Assembly: GCF_000283155.1 (NCBI RefSeq)
Contig: NW_004454179.1
Span: 11,023,006-11,087,005, forward strand
Length of the DNA: 64,000 nucleotides
Direction: 5' to 3'
From: Ceratotherium simum simum
Taxonomy: Eukaryota; Chordata; Mammalia; Perissodactyla; Rhinocerotidae
The position numbers were made by a program, and so were the translations under genes. This document shows positions 1 through 19,500 of this stretch, one piece after another. The notes beneath the pieces were generated by a model. It saw only the letters and a program-made list of their open reading frames with translations, had not been told where the DNA came from and did no database searches. The first letter of the stretch is position 1; each line of letters opens with the position of its first letter.

Positions 1-1408
1 CATTCGGATTACCGGCTTAATCTGCTTTGGTATTTGACCGCCAGCCTATCCACCCCAGGCTGCATTTGGAGGATATTGAGCACTTTCATCCCCAAGCACT
101 TCACCGGCTTTATAAATGACCCACTCGATTCCCTTCAGCCTCCTCAGGGATGGGACATGGCAGCTGTTTAATAGCCACATAGCAATGTTGCAGTGTTTTA
201 GGGCAGAAAAGAAGAATCCTGCATCCAGTTTAAGCTGCAGGGAGTATTTAGGAAAGGGGAATGTAATTATCCACGTTGGAATTGGGCCAGGGCTTGGAGC
301 TTTGGGGAAAGAGGCCTTTAGGACCCCCACTTTCCAGCCCACCTGAAAGACGAGGCCTCTTTTCAGCAGTCTGCGACATCAGCCTGCTTCCTGCTGACTT
401 AGGAAAAAGCCCCCAGGCACTGCCTCCTTCATATATTCCTCATCAGACCCTTTACAGGGTCATTGAAAGTCTCCTTTCCAAGGACTGGCCCTGGCTCAGC
501 TGGGAAGATATGACAGCATCCCAGGGAGCTGCCTTGCACACACCAGTTTGGGTTTAACATATAATCAAATCAGAGTGACAGCAGGTGGAAACAGTCTTCT
601 GTTGCCGCAGGAGCTGTCCTTGAGTTCAGGAACAAAGACAAGACAAAAAAGATAAAGTGTGTATTTGCATGTGTGCATTCATGCCCAGGTACATGGGGAA
701 AATAACAAGGACTTCACCAAAATCATTTATTGGATCTTATCTCATAAGGGAATGAGTAGGGAAACTTTCTTTTGCATTCTGACAGAGAATTTTATCCCAA
801 GGTGTTAAAAACAAAAAAACAAAAACGGTGAAATAGCCAGGGGTGCCAAGTTCCTGTGACCTGAGTGGCTTTTAAGGTCAGCAGTAAGGAAACCAGTAGC
901 TGACTTTCCTCCTCCTTAGCATGCTCTTTGGGAAGGTTTCTGTGCAAAACCCAACATCCCTTGGAGTAAAAGAGTGGACAGAAAATCATGGAGTTGGACT
1001 TGCCTCTCCTGGCCACACTAGTATCGTGCTTTAGGACACACGATGTAACAAGGCCCATGATTACAGGAGCACCTCACTTATCCAGCCCAGATAGTTAGGT
1101 ATTCCTCATAAATTACATTTTCAGATAATCAAAGCTTTGCCTCTAAAGGCTAAAATATAGCAAAGAAGTAGAGCTACTTGAAAAAAAAAAAAAGGAAAAG
1201 AAACCTCCCTAAATATCGTGTGTGCTTATTGAAGATTTATGGAATACAATTTAGCCTTTTATTAATGATTCAAATTCTGATCTTAAAGTTAGGAAAGCTG
1301 AATTTTAGTTGTGGCTTTTGCAAGTTAGTTTCTCTCTCTGAGCCTTGGTAATTCTTCATACCCTGTCCCCTGGAGAGTGGTGGCAAGAGTTGAAAGAGAG
1401 TAGGCAGG

Positions 1409-1770
1409 GGGCCGGTCCCGTGGCTTAGCGGTTAAGTGCGTGCGCTCCACTACTGGCGGCCCTGGTTCGGATCCCGGGCGCGCACCAACGCACCGCTTCT
1501 CTGGCCGTGCTGAGGCCGCGTCCCACATACAGCAACTAGAAGGATGTGCAACTATGACATACAACTATCTACTGGGNNNNNNNNNNNNNNNNNNNNNNNN
1601 NNNNNNNNNNNNNNNNNNNNNNNNNNNNNNNNNNNNNNNNNNNNNNNNNNNNNNNNNNNNNNNNNNNNNNNNNNNNATAGATGTTAGCTCAGAGCCGGTC
1701 TTCCTCAGCAAAAACAGCAGGATTAGCACGGATGTTAGCTCAGGGCTGATCTTCCTCAAAAAAAAAAAAA
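1409..1770 (+). mobile_element. ERE SINE interrupted by assembly gap
   Basis: The tRNA-related head begins GGGCCGGTCCCGTGGCTTAG and the tail has GATGTTAGCTCAGGGCTGATC and poly(A). 100 Ns (1577-1676) replace part of the middle. GGCAGGG just before the head and after the poly(A) is the probable TSD. Confidence 0.9.
1577..1676. other. Assembly gap of 100 N
   Basis: Exactly 100 undetermined bases within a SINE. The round size suggests an arbitrary placeholder, so true distance is unknown. Confidence 0.98.
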
Positions 1771-3052
1771 AAAAAAAAAGGCAGGGAAGAATTGCTGTGT
1801 CTCATTTGAAAAATACGGGCACTAGACTAGACACTTTCTAAAGGAACCTCCACCTTTAAAATCTGTGATGACCATGATCTATTATATAGCGAGCCCGCAG
1901 GGTCTAAGGGTGCTTATTTGCCCTCACACTCAATGATCCCACGTGCTTTGTAGTTCTGATGCTGCCCTCCATTGTGAGCTTTCCCCTCATGCTGTTGTCA
2001 ATATGCCGGGGAAAAAAATTAATTTCCTGCCTTATTCCACACCTAGCATTTTATGTATAGTCTGAGGGAGAATCTGGGAGTAATCTTTCCTGTAGTATTA
2101 GAATGAGGTACATGGGTCTTGTCGCAATAAGCTGCTTCTTGGAGGCATTTGTCACTTCCAAGTTTGCGACTATGACAGAGGCCCCCAGAAGGCTGGCTTC
2201 CAGGTAAGCAAGGTATTACATGAATAGATTTGGATATACTCCCAGTCACAGTCCATTCACGTAAGAAAGTACAAGTATTTGTGGGGAAAAAAGTTGGCTG
2301 TAAAGCATATTTCCAAGTTTTACTCTTCCTTATTAATTTTCATTATAAACTTGGAAATGTGTTTCTAGGGAGAATTTTTGGCCCTAAAATGTAATAAAAT
2401 CACACTGCAGAATGCAGCAGACCTTATAAAAGCACATATTCAAGGGAAAATTCTAATTTTACAGCACACTTTTGTGTGCAGCTTGCGTGCCTTACTTAGA
2501 GCAGTGAGGGTGTTTGGGTTTGGCACAACTGCTCAAAAAGTCTCACAGAAACCCATCTGAAACCCTGAAAATCAGGCTGCAGCTCTCCTCCCCCAGCCCA
2601 GAAAAAGGAGCACATGGGAACAACCACAGCTGAGAAGACCAGGCACTGTTTGAGTTGTTTAGCTCCTTACAGCAGCTTCAGGAAGGCTGCCGGCCTCTAG
2701 CAGCACCTGGCTGCCCAGGCTAGAGGACACCCAGTGCAGCAGGAAGGGAATGGAACAGAAAGGTTACTGCTCCGGAAGGCCCCCTGCAGTGACGGGATGC
2801 CACTCTGGTGATAGCAGTCACTGTGATGTGGTTGATTGGGCTTCCTGAAAATCCCAGCCAGGGGTTTCCAGGTAATGTCCGTTGAACTAGTTTTTTCACT
2901 TATAATTTCCATAATGTATGTGCCTTACTTAAAAAAAAGTCTTATGCAAATATCTGGGTTGTAAAGGTAAAATAGAGATGATTATTTGCATTATAAAAGG
3001 ATGATTCCACTACAAAAAATTCGCATTAGATCGTCTATAAATAAAGCATTTA

Positions 3053-3267
3053 GGGCCGGCCCCGTGGCTTGGCGGTTGGGTGCACACGCTCCGCTGCTGG
3101 CGGCCCGGGTTCGGATCCCAGGCGCGTGGCGACGCACCGCTTCTCCAGCCGTGCTGAGGCCGTGTCCCACATACAGCCACTGGAAGGATGTGCGGCTATG
3201 ACATACAACTATCTACTGGGGCTTTGGGGGGAAAATAAATAAATAAATAAAATCTTTAAAAAAAAAA
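3053..3267 (+). mobile_element. ERE SINE, short form
   Basis: Head GGGCCGGCCCCGTGGCTTGG, end at CTACTGGGGCTTTGGGG plus an (AAAT)n/poly(A) tail. The TSD is AAAGCATTTA at 3043-3052 and 3268-3277. Confidence 0.95.
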
Positions 3268-3291
3268 AAAGCATTTAAAATATGGTGTGTG

Positions 3292-3601
3292 GGCTGGCCC
3301 TGTGGCTTAGCGGTTAAGTGCGCGCGCTCTGCTACTGGCAGCCCGGGTTCGATCCCGGGCATGCACCGACGCACCGCTTCTCCGACCATGCTGAGGCCGT
3401 GTCCCACATACAGCAACTAGAAGGATGTGCAACTGTGACATGCAACTATCTACTGGGGCTTTGGGGAACAAAAAAGGAGGAGGATTGGCAATAGATGTTA
3501 GCTCAGAGCCGGTCTTCCTTAGCAAAAAGAGGAGGATTAGCATGGATGTTAGCTCAGGGCTGATCTTCCTCACAAAAAAAATAATAAATAAATAAATAAA
3601 T
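3292..3601 (+). mobile_element. ERE SINE, long form, inserted at the edge of the previous one
   Basis: Head GGCTGGCCCTGTGGCTTAG, B box GGTTCGATCC at 3346-3355, and long tail with GATGTTAGCTCAGGGCTGATC and (AAAT)n. A 15-base TSD AAAATATGGTGTGTG lies at 3277-3291 and 3602-3616. Its first copy begins on the last base of the preceding SINE's TSD. Confidence 0.95.
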
Positions 3602-4136
3602 AAAATATGGTGTGTGCCTAAAATTTTGTTTAAATACAACTCTGGGGCTGTTGTTTTAAGCCAGGTATACCTGAAATGAGTGAATTTTTATATTTGGACT
3701 TCCTGAATCTTGAGACAAATCTGCCTATCAGCTTTCACCCTCTTACTTCATTTTTCCTTTGCACATTTTTAGAGGGAAAAAATGCATGTCAACTCACACT
3801 TTTGGGGATCCAAATTTTCCCTGTTACCAGTAACTACCCTTTTCCTAACCCCTGCATCTTCCCCTTGCTTGAAGTCACACCTGGGGGTTTCTTACTTCTA
3901 CTTGGCTCCTCTCAGAGTTTTATTCCAATTCTTTTTGTCTAGGCACCCATGATATGGGCTTTACAAGTTGTCTAATATTGAAATGCTCTGCTGAGATTTC
4001 CAAGGCTGTGAGGTCCCTGCTCAGATGGACAAAGCCAGTATGAAGGCCTGTAGCTCCCACTTTTATCCTGTTCCATTTACCTAATGTGATGTCAATGATT
4101 CAGCAGAAAAGAGAAGAGCCTCTTTCTTCCTCATAA

Positions 4137-11868
<7,732 letters not shown>

Positions 11869-12053
11869 TGGACCCCTGAGCCTGCACCTCTGGTGTGGAG
11901 GGTGGGTGAGGCTCTTCCTGTCAGCCTGTGAGTCTTCAAGGCTTGGGCCTTCCTGGTGCAGGAGCAGCCTCTTCTCTTCTAGAAGCTATCCAGGCTCTGT
12001 AAGAACTGGCCCTTGGGGCACTCCTTGCCCCTGCATCATGGTCTTATCTCCTA

Positions 12054-12059
12054 AGTAAA
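12054..12059 (+). terminator. DPCD: Probable DPCD polyadenylation signal, AGTAAA variant
   Basis: AGTAAA lies 186 bases after the DPCD stop, with a T/GT-rich stretch following at 12090-12117 (CTCTTGTTCACCTCTGTATG). No AATAAA is present on the + strand between the stop and 12740. A 3' UTR of about 200 bases would result. The call is inferred from motif and position. Confidence 0.55.
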
Positions 12060-12079
12060 GTCATTCTGAGTCGCCATCG

Positions 12080-12739
12080 GTGGACTGCCCTCTTGTTCAC
12101 CTCTGTATGCTCCTGTCCCCAGGAAGGGTGCTGGTGACAACATTCCCTTCTCTATCCTCCAGACCTTCAACATAAAGCCTTCTGCATAAAGGGAGGCGTG
12201 GACTTTAGATGGAGCCCTGACCCCGTCTTCCCCAAACTGTTTGCATAAACTCAGAGGAAGACTAGGCTGGAAGGGACCCTGTGCTACCTTAGCTTGCAGA
12301 AGTGGCCCAGAGGAACTCCCTAAGATAGGGGTCGGTGAGGGAGAAGTTTTTAAAATGCAGAAACCTTGGAAACAACGCGGGATATTAAGACATTGTGGGT
12401 GAAAAGCCAGATTAAGGGTGGTAGCATTGCGAAGAGTGGGTGTGTGTTGGGGCAGGGTGAAGAAAGGTCACCACAGATGGATAGCAGCGTAGCTCCCCGA
12501 CAACCCAGAGCCCTTCCCTGGTCCCCTCTCCATACCCCAGAGGTGACACCCACCCCAACACTAGGGCCAAAGGGGTAGGTGGTAATGAGAAGTTTTCCTG
12601 AAGAAAAGAAACCTTTTTTCTTTGGGATACTGAGCCATGAGGTTGGTCTTACCCTTTCCCCAGCATGCCCACCCCCAAGTATGAATCTGTTGTTCCCTCT
12701 CCCTGGGGCCTCCCAGGACTCCCCAGCTGGTGAAGAACC
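12080..12739. other. Intergenic region between convergent genes
   Basis: About 660 bases separate the likely DPCD and FBXW4 poly(A) sites. I see no exon, SINE or L1. CATAAAG at 12171 and 12185 are not standard poly(A) signals. Confidence 0.7.
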
Positions 12740-13396
12740 AGATTTGTGAACAATCAAGCTTTATTTTTACAAAAATGAACATTGTAGCATGTCTCAACAG
12801 CCGGCCTAAGATTGGGCTGGCTTAGAACTCACTCAAAACTGTGGGGTTCCCTTCGTCCTTTCTTGGTTTCAAAGTGAGACCAGGCCACAGTGCCCCAAGA
12901 ATGAGTCCCCAGCCCCAAGAGCTTGGTCAAGGGTGAGGTCTGACTGAGGAGGTGGGGGCCGGTGCCAGCCAGGGGTATTGATTGACAGCCTCACCCCTCC
13001 TTCCAGGGAAGGGGCAGAAAGAGACCAATTGGGAAGGCTGTACCACCTCACCTCACTAAGCTGTCGCGGCTCTAAGAAGGGGTGGGGTGCAGGGTGGGTC
13101 TCTCCAGGCCAGATCCTTGCTCTGGCCAACAGGGAAGCAAGCCCTAGCTGGGTTCAACTGCGCTCTCCCAGGTCCCTTCTCTCCAACTGGTTCCTGGGAG
13201 GGACTGCGCCTCTGGATAACCCCAAATCCCCAGGAGTCCAGCCTTTATCTTACAGTGCCTGAGTACTGTGGTCACAGGTCTAGCAGCACAGGCACAGTGG
13301 GGGAGTTGGAGGGGGAGGTATCACTGCACCCTCCAGGCAGGAGAGGTCCCTGAGTAGCTGGCTTCCCTGGCCCACAGGCTGGGGTGGCCCTGACTG
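12740..13396 (-). other. FBXW4: FBXW4 3' UTR
   Basis: About 650 bases between the FBXW4 stop (complement of 13397-13399) and the poly(A) site near 12740-12750. There is no repeat in it. The extent rests on the AATAAA at 12760-12765. Confidence 0.75.
12760..12765 (-). terminator. FBXW4: FBXW4 polyadenylation signal (AATAAA)
   Basis: The plus strand reads CTTTATTTTTAC, so the minus strand has the canonical AATAAA followed by a GATTGTT-type downstream element. It is the only canonical signal on the minus strand in the 650 bases after the stop. Confidence 0.8.
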
Positions 13397-13516
13397 TCAC
13401 GGGTTTTGAAAGTCCAGGACGTGGAGGTTATAAGACAGCGCAGCATAGAGATGCCTGGTGGTGAAGCGTAGGCAGTACACAGGACTGCTGAGGGGCGTCG
13501 ATGTCAGTGGGAAGGC
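13397..13516 (-). CDS. FBXW4: FBXW4 exon 9, terminal coding part
   Basis: 120 coding bases including the stop, after acceptor CCCTTGCAG. It encodes [18 protein letters not shown] through HVLDFQNP, then TGA. Length and C-terminus match the mammalian protein. Confidence 0.96.
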   Translation of the reverse strand, partial: AFPLTSTPLSSPVYCLRFTTRHLYAALSYNLHVLDFQNP

Positions 13517-16500
13517 CTGCAAGGGAGGGCACAAGAATGGCAAGAGCATCCCAAATGGGAGCTGGGGGAGCCCAAACCCAGGATTCCGCAGCCCAGTGCA
13601 ATGAGACAGGCCATTGTAAGCTTCCTCCCACCCTCTCCAGGCATACCCACTCCCAGATGCAGCCCGTAATAACGAGTCCTGGCATCCTGGAGGCATGAGG
13701 TAAGCTGGACGCTTACATGTAGGCAGGCCCTTTGGCGCCGGTCCCACAGTCGCACAACGCCATAGTAGGAGGAACCAGTGGCCAGCAGGTGGTTCCCATC
13801 TGTCTGCAAGCAGTACAGGGTGCTGTCGTGGGGCTCCTCCCACTCCATGACACACTTCCTGTCCAGGAAGAGGAGATGCAGGGACAGTTCAGGGGTGCCC
13901 TCCATCTCCACCCAAGCTTCCCCAGGGGCCTTAGGGAGCCATTCTATCTGGGAGAGAAGCTGAATCACCAAATTCTTTAAAAACCAGACTTAATGGGGGA
14001 AAGCCTCCTTGGTAGAGGTCTCTTTCTCACCAAGCCCCAGACCCCAGGGCATATTATGCCCTCATTTGTGCTTCACACGGCCAGCTACATGTCACAGGAC
14101 TTATGAGGCAGAGACATAAGAAAGGCTGGGACAGAATGCTGAGGGTCAGCACCCTTTCGGATCCCGAGGCTCTTATCAGGGCCTGATGGCTGTGGTCTCC
14201 CGGGCTACAGGACCAGGGCTGCTAGGGTGGGGGGGGTCTACACTTGATCTGACCTTGCTGGCTGCTCCCTACCAGCCTCTAACATGGAGTCTCTGTGCCC
14301 TCTCCCATGGACCCACCAGGACTGGAGGGAAGGCTTCCCACCACCTGTCCTCTGCCAGCATACTCACCGGACACTGGCACGGAGGTCCCAATAGCGAACA
14401 TAGGTGTCGTAGCCACAGGACAGGAGTGTGGAAGGGGACTCATACATGACATCCAGCACCCCAGCCCCTGGGGGAAAGTCACTGCCAAGGTGTGTCATCA
14501 GCTGCCCACTAGGGAGAAAGGAGGGGCAGAGGATGAGAGGCTGTCCCACCTTGGCTCACACACATTCTTTTAACCTTCAAATGGCAGCAGTCCCTGGGGA
14601 AATGCAGCTCTCCTTCCTGAGCTAGAATTAGACTCCCTTAGGAATAGGGCCGAAGGAGGAGATGCCCCAGACTCCCGCCCCTCTCACTCCAGTCCTGGTC
14701 CCTGGCCCCCCCCTGCCCCCCGCTAAAGGCCTCAATCAGCCGCCAGCAGCCCCTCCATCACACCTGCATGCTGGCTGCCCGCCGCCCAGCCACTCCTCCT
14801 CAGGAGGATGAATGGGCCTTGCTGAAGGGGTCAGCCCCCCTCCCACACACACACTTGGTTACTTTATACTCCTTGATCCTGCAGGTCATGCAGTTCTGAG
14901 CTGCCTGAGTCCAATGCCTTAATTCCTGCCTGTAATCTGGGGCTCAAACCTCATTGGGGATAAAGACCACACAAAGGGAGAAGGGGAGTCCCAGGAGATG
15001 TTAAAACAAGTAAACACCTTTGTGTCTGGGGAGAGAAATCGCTGAGAAAGCAGCTTAGCGGGCTGGTCCCTGGTGTTCCTGGCCTGGCTGGCCCCCAGCC
15101 CAGGGCTAGCACGCCTCTGTGATCACAGCCCCCAGCCTGCTGGGCTCCAGCTTGCTCCCCCCATCCTCGCCCCTCCCGGTGGCCAAGAGCAGATTACTGA
15201 GAAGAACAATTTCTTTGTGACTGTGTAATTCCCTCCGTGACCGCGGCAGTGGGCAGACCCCTTACCCCGATGCCAGACCCCTAGCAACCACGTAGGGGGG
15301 CCTCCTGGCCCTAGCAACTACCCCTCAACATCAAGTGCACCTGCTAATCCCTGTGGCTAGGGATGGGTAGAAGCAGTGAGTTTCTGCAGAATGACTGGGG
15401 GGAATGAAGAAGAAGGGCACCCTCCAGGCCCCATCCCTCAGCTTTACCCAAGAGCTTCTGGGCTCTCCTCCATGGCAGACAAGAGAAAAAAGGCCATGGA
15501 CACTTCACAGGGTCACCCAGGTAAAAGGCCCCCAGCATGGGGTGGGGAGGACTTCATGGTCTCACCAGCCCAGATTTGGCCCAAGCAGTGTTCACTTAAG
15601 GGCTTGAGACAGACAAGGCTGACAGCCACATGTCTGAATGTGGACCTCAGCCCCAGTCCTTCCACTTCACACAGACTGACCCTCAACCTCCCTTCTCCTC
15701 AGTGGAGCCACCATCTTCCCTGAAGACTAAAGGAATAAAGGAGCCACCATCTTCCCTGAAGACTAAAAGAATTCCTTTCTGCCCACTCTGCCTTTCCCCT
15801 TGAGCCCTGGGCAGTGAGGTGATCCCCAGCAAGGAGCACTGTTGCTGTCCAGTGGGGATTAGGCCCTAAGTCAGCACCCTTGCCCCCAGCCTCCTTCCCA
15901 GGGAAGTGCTCTTCTTCCCATCTAGCATAGAAGATTCTAAGCCTCTATATGTTGGGGGATCTGGAGAGGGATCAAGCAGTAAGCCTTCTTCACAGGTCAG
16001 CATTTCCTAGAGATCACTGACCTCAGCTCCCAGGAAGTCCTGCCTTCCCAGATGGGCCACCAGCCATGATTCACCCCATCTCCACCCCCACCCCAGGCAG
16101 GCCAGAGCCCCAAGAGGGGCTGGTCTCTCTCTCTCTCACACACAGGTAACATGCACGTTTGTGCACACCGGGTAGGGGCTGTTTTGCTCCACAGTTCCTC
16201 CTTCCAGATTTGGGGGCCCTGCCCCCTCCATTAGTGAGGACTTCAGGAATGACTGAGGAGGAGCTCTCCCCTTTAATCTACAGAAGTAATTTCATGTTTG
16301 TCTGTTTGAAATAGAAGATGAAAGGCAGTGGGGGTTGGAGGGGCGTGAAGCCCAGAATGGCTCTACCTGCCCACCCCTGGTCCCAGGGTTCAGAGGGAAG
16401 GAGAGCTGGGCACCCACAGGCTGGGCAGGGTCAGCAGTGTGAGGGCCACACCCAGACGGAGTTGCCAACCTGGGTCGCTGCCCTGGCATCCGAGCCACCA

Positions 16501-19500
16501 CTGGAAAGTGTCATGCCACAGTGTCTGCAATAAGAAACAGAACCCTACCCTCTCAGGGATACCCAAGGGCCCGAGTGAGCACTAGCTCCTGGAGGCTGGG
16601 ACAAGTCCCCAAAGCCCCTCGTCTGTCAGCCTAGCCTGGCCAGGGGCTGAGTAGTTTTTACACTGTTCTCTGATTCTCTGAAACGGCCACACACACTTTA
16701 AATGGGCCAATAAAAAGATACAATTTCTTTTGCCTCTGGGCCCGGGACCCTCGAGGCTCTGTTGTGCAGTGCCCGTGAGGTTAAGTTCAGAGCGTAAACT
16801 GACACACCAGGCTCTGGGAAATGGCTCGTCTCTTCAAATAGCGGCCCAGCGGTGCCATAGGAGCCCTGCTGGGGCTTTGATTTGGGAAAACAAACAGAAA
16901 TGGCACCGTGGGCCCTCGTGGCCCCCACCCCAGGACCAATTTAACTAGAAAACTCTAGCTCAACCACTCTGGTGGAAGGAGTGACATCAGCCGACAATAG
17001 CCCCAAACTTTGGGGGGAAGGGGGACAAAACAAGCTGTCTCCTCAGCCCCTCCTCCCAGGCTCCTTTTCTTACTGCAAGTGTGTTCTTGTAAAAACGATT
17101 AGATTGCAATTTGTATAACGTGGTGACCCCCAAATTCAGACATTTCACCCCTTTTCTCTGGAAAGAATGTTAAGAATGCTTCTCGGCCTCTCACTGTAGG
17201 GGGCAGGAGGGGGGTACAGAGCCTTGGCTGTCGCACAACTTGTGTGGGAACAGCGCTGCTGCTCAGAGCCCCAGGCCAAGACAGGAGCAAGGGCCGGGTC
17301 TGTCACTATAGAGGGCCAGACAAAAAGTCCATTCCCTTCCAACTCCTGTGCACAAAGCCCAGGCCTCCAGGAGCCGCTGAGGCTGGGAGGCCGAGCCTGA
17401 CTCCAGCAATTCTCTCTCAACCCAGGGAAAGATAAAGACAGATGGGGCCGCCCCTGTGAGCCTGATGAATGCGTCCCAGGCCGGGAGGGCAGCCTGAAGG
17501 AGACCTGTTCCCGCAGCCTGGCTGTGTGCAGCCTCCCTTGGGAGCCCCCAGAGTACCTGGGCAGGAAAAGCAAGCAGAGAGCGGCCTCATCCCAGGGACC
17601 CTTGAGGAAGGGATCAGGTGAGGGAATCAGGTCTCCCTGGCCCAACCCACCCTGCTGCCCAGGCATAGGCAATTCCACTGATGCTGGAGGGAAGAGGGAG
17701 TTTAGAGAGGAACTTCCTGACAGGGAGGAGGAAATTTAAATAAGATAGTGGCTAACTGGAGGTAGGTGCTGGCCCTGAAGACCCAGATGTCCCATCTGGG
17801 AGAGGCCCTGAGTGCCAGGCTAGAGTTAGGCACAGAGGAGTAGTCCCTGGCAAGCCCCCCACCCCCACTAGCCTGGGCCCTGCAGAGCTTGGAAGCCTGG
17901 TGCCCTGCTTCACTCCCTCCCTCCTTCCCCTGAGTCCTCTCCTTCCAGCCTCCACACGCCTCCCCTGCCTGGCCTTCCTGAGCTCCCAACACAAGCCAGG
18001 GTCCATAGAAAGTCCTCCTGTGCTCAAGTGCCCTGAGATACAATACCCCTAGCTCTCACTTCCCAGCTCACATCTAAGAATGCCCATGGCTGCCACACCA
18101 TTTTACAGCCACTGTTTACATACTGGGTTCGTGATGATGCTCCCTGGAGAGCCTATGGGTGCTCACTCCTGCATCTGTTTGTTTGGGTGTGAGGACACCC
18201 CATCTGGCATGTGCAACCCCAAAATGCAACAGCTTTTTTAGGGGGGGGAGGAAGGGTGACAAACAGTTCACCATCCTACATCTTCTCTGCTCCCAGGGGA
18301 CAGATGGCCTGAAGGTATAAGCTAGGCACAACATTGGTCGCTAAGAGAATGGGAGGTTTTTTCCTCCCTTCTTTCTACCCCCTCCTTCCTGCTCTTCCTT
18401 TCTTTGATTAGCAACCATTTATTGAACACCTTCTGTATACAAGGCATTGTGCATAATAGAAACTGCAGGGAGATGTGAGGTGTGACTCTGAAGGAGACAT
18501 TGTCCTCAAGAAGTTTTCAATCCAGTGAGGAAGAGAAGTCTGTCATGTATCCAACGAATAATACAAGGGGTGACTTGGTGGATACCAGGAGAGATGAAAG
18601 AAAATTTTATAAGAGGACAGGTAAGAGAACATTTCTGGCTGTGGGTATTAAGTGATTCTTCAGTGAGTGACAGGATTGTAACAGGCAATGACAGGAGAGG
18701 GGGGATGGCCCAGGTGAAGGACCAGCAACAACAAAGGTGCAGAACTGGGGCACCTGGTTTGGCTGGAGGCTTGGGTATGTAAGGGGAACAAGCTGGTGGG
18801 ATCTGGCTTCCAGACGGTGGTGGGCCTTCAGGTGTACACTACTCAGCTGGCATGAACTCCACGAGTGGCAGACAGCCATGAGGCTTTTGAGCAGGGAGTG
18901 GTTGTCCTAGTCCAACCCTGTGGTGGGGAGGCTGAGAGACTCAAGGAGGCAGATAGGTCTCAAATATAACCACAGAGTGGTAGAGATGAGGTCAAGCCCA
19001 TGGAAGCTTCAGCTGCCCCAGCCCCATCAGGTGAGAGGGAAGGACCCTTCCCAAGCACACAGCCTCTCACATGCATGTGTGTGCGCATGCACAGCCCCCC
19101 AGCACCCGCCCATGCACACGTGTTCAGACACAATGGCTCAAAGGCCAGGCAGCCGGGCAGCCCACTTTGTACTGCTAACAAGAGGACTGTAATTACAGGA
19201 AGGGGCAGCCGGGCAGATAAAAGGATACAAAATTTCAACATCTGTTGCCATAAAGGGATAAGGAGAAGTGAGACACAAAGTATCAGTTTGGTGTCAGCAG
19301 GCAGAGAGCCAATTTCAAAGAGTTCAGGGGGACAGAGGGGAAAAGAAAGAAAAAGGAAAGAGGTAGGGAGAAAGAAAGAAAAAGAAAGAAATTACAGGGT
19401 TCCTTAAAGAGGTAAAGAAAATGAAAAAAGCTGTCAGTAATACTTTCAAAGGAGAAGGCAAGTACTTTAAAGAGGGGCAATTCCCGTAATCACTCTGACC

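Noticed and set aside
1440..1841. Open frame through the gap on the + strand
   Set aside because: It runs through a SINE and 100 Ns; the open frame is an artefact of the undetermined bases.
3300..3380. tRNA-like head with A and B boxes
   Set aside because: It belongs to an ERE SINE; poly(A) tail and TSDs show a retroposon, not a tRNA gene. The same applies to the other SINE heads.
12165..12192. CATAAAG motifs as DPCD poly(A) signals
   Set aside because: Not among the usual AATAAA variants. The AGTAAA at 12054 is better placed and followed by a T/GT-rich tract.
13504..13971. 155-codon minus-strand open frame across FBXW4 exon 8
   Set aside because: It simply reads through the exon 8 splice sites into introns 7 and 8. 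The canonical GT-AG sites and the known protein show only 13717-13858 is coding.
17145..17678. 177-codon minus-strand open frame in intron 6
   Set aside because: Proline/serine-rich composition typical of GC-rich intron, no resemblance to a known protein, no splice context.
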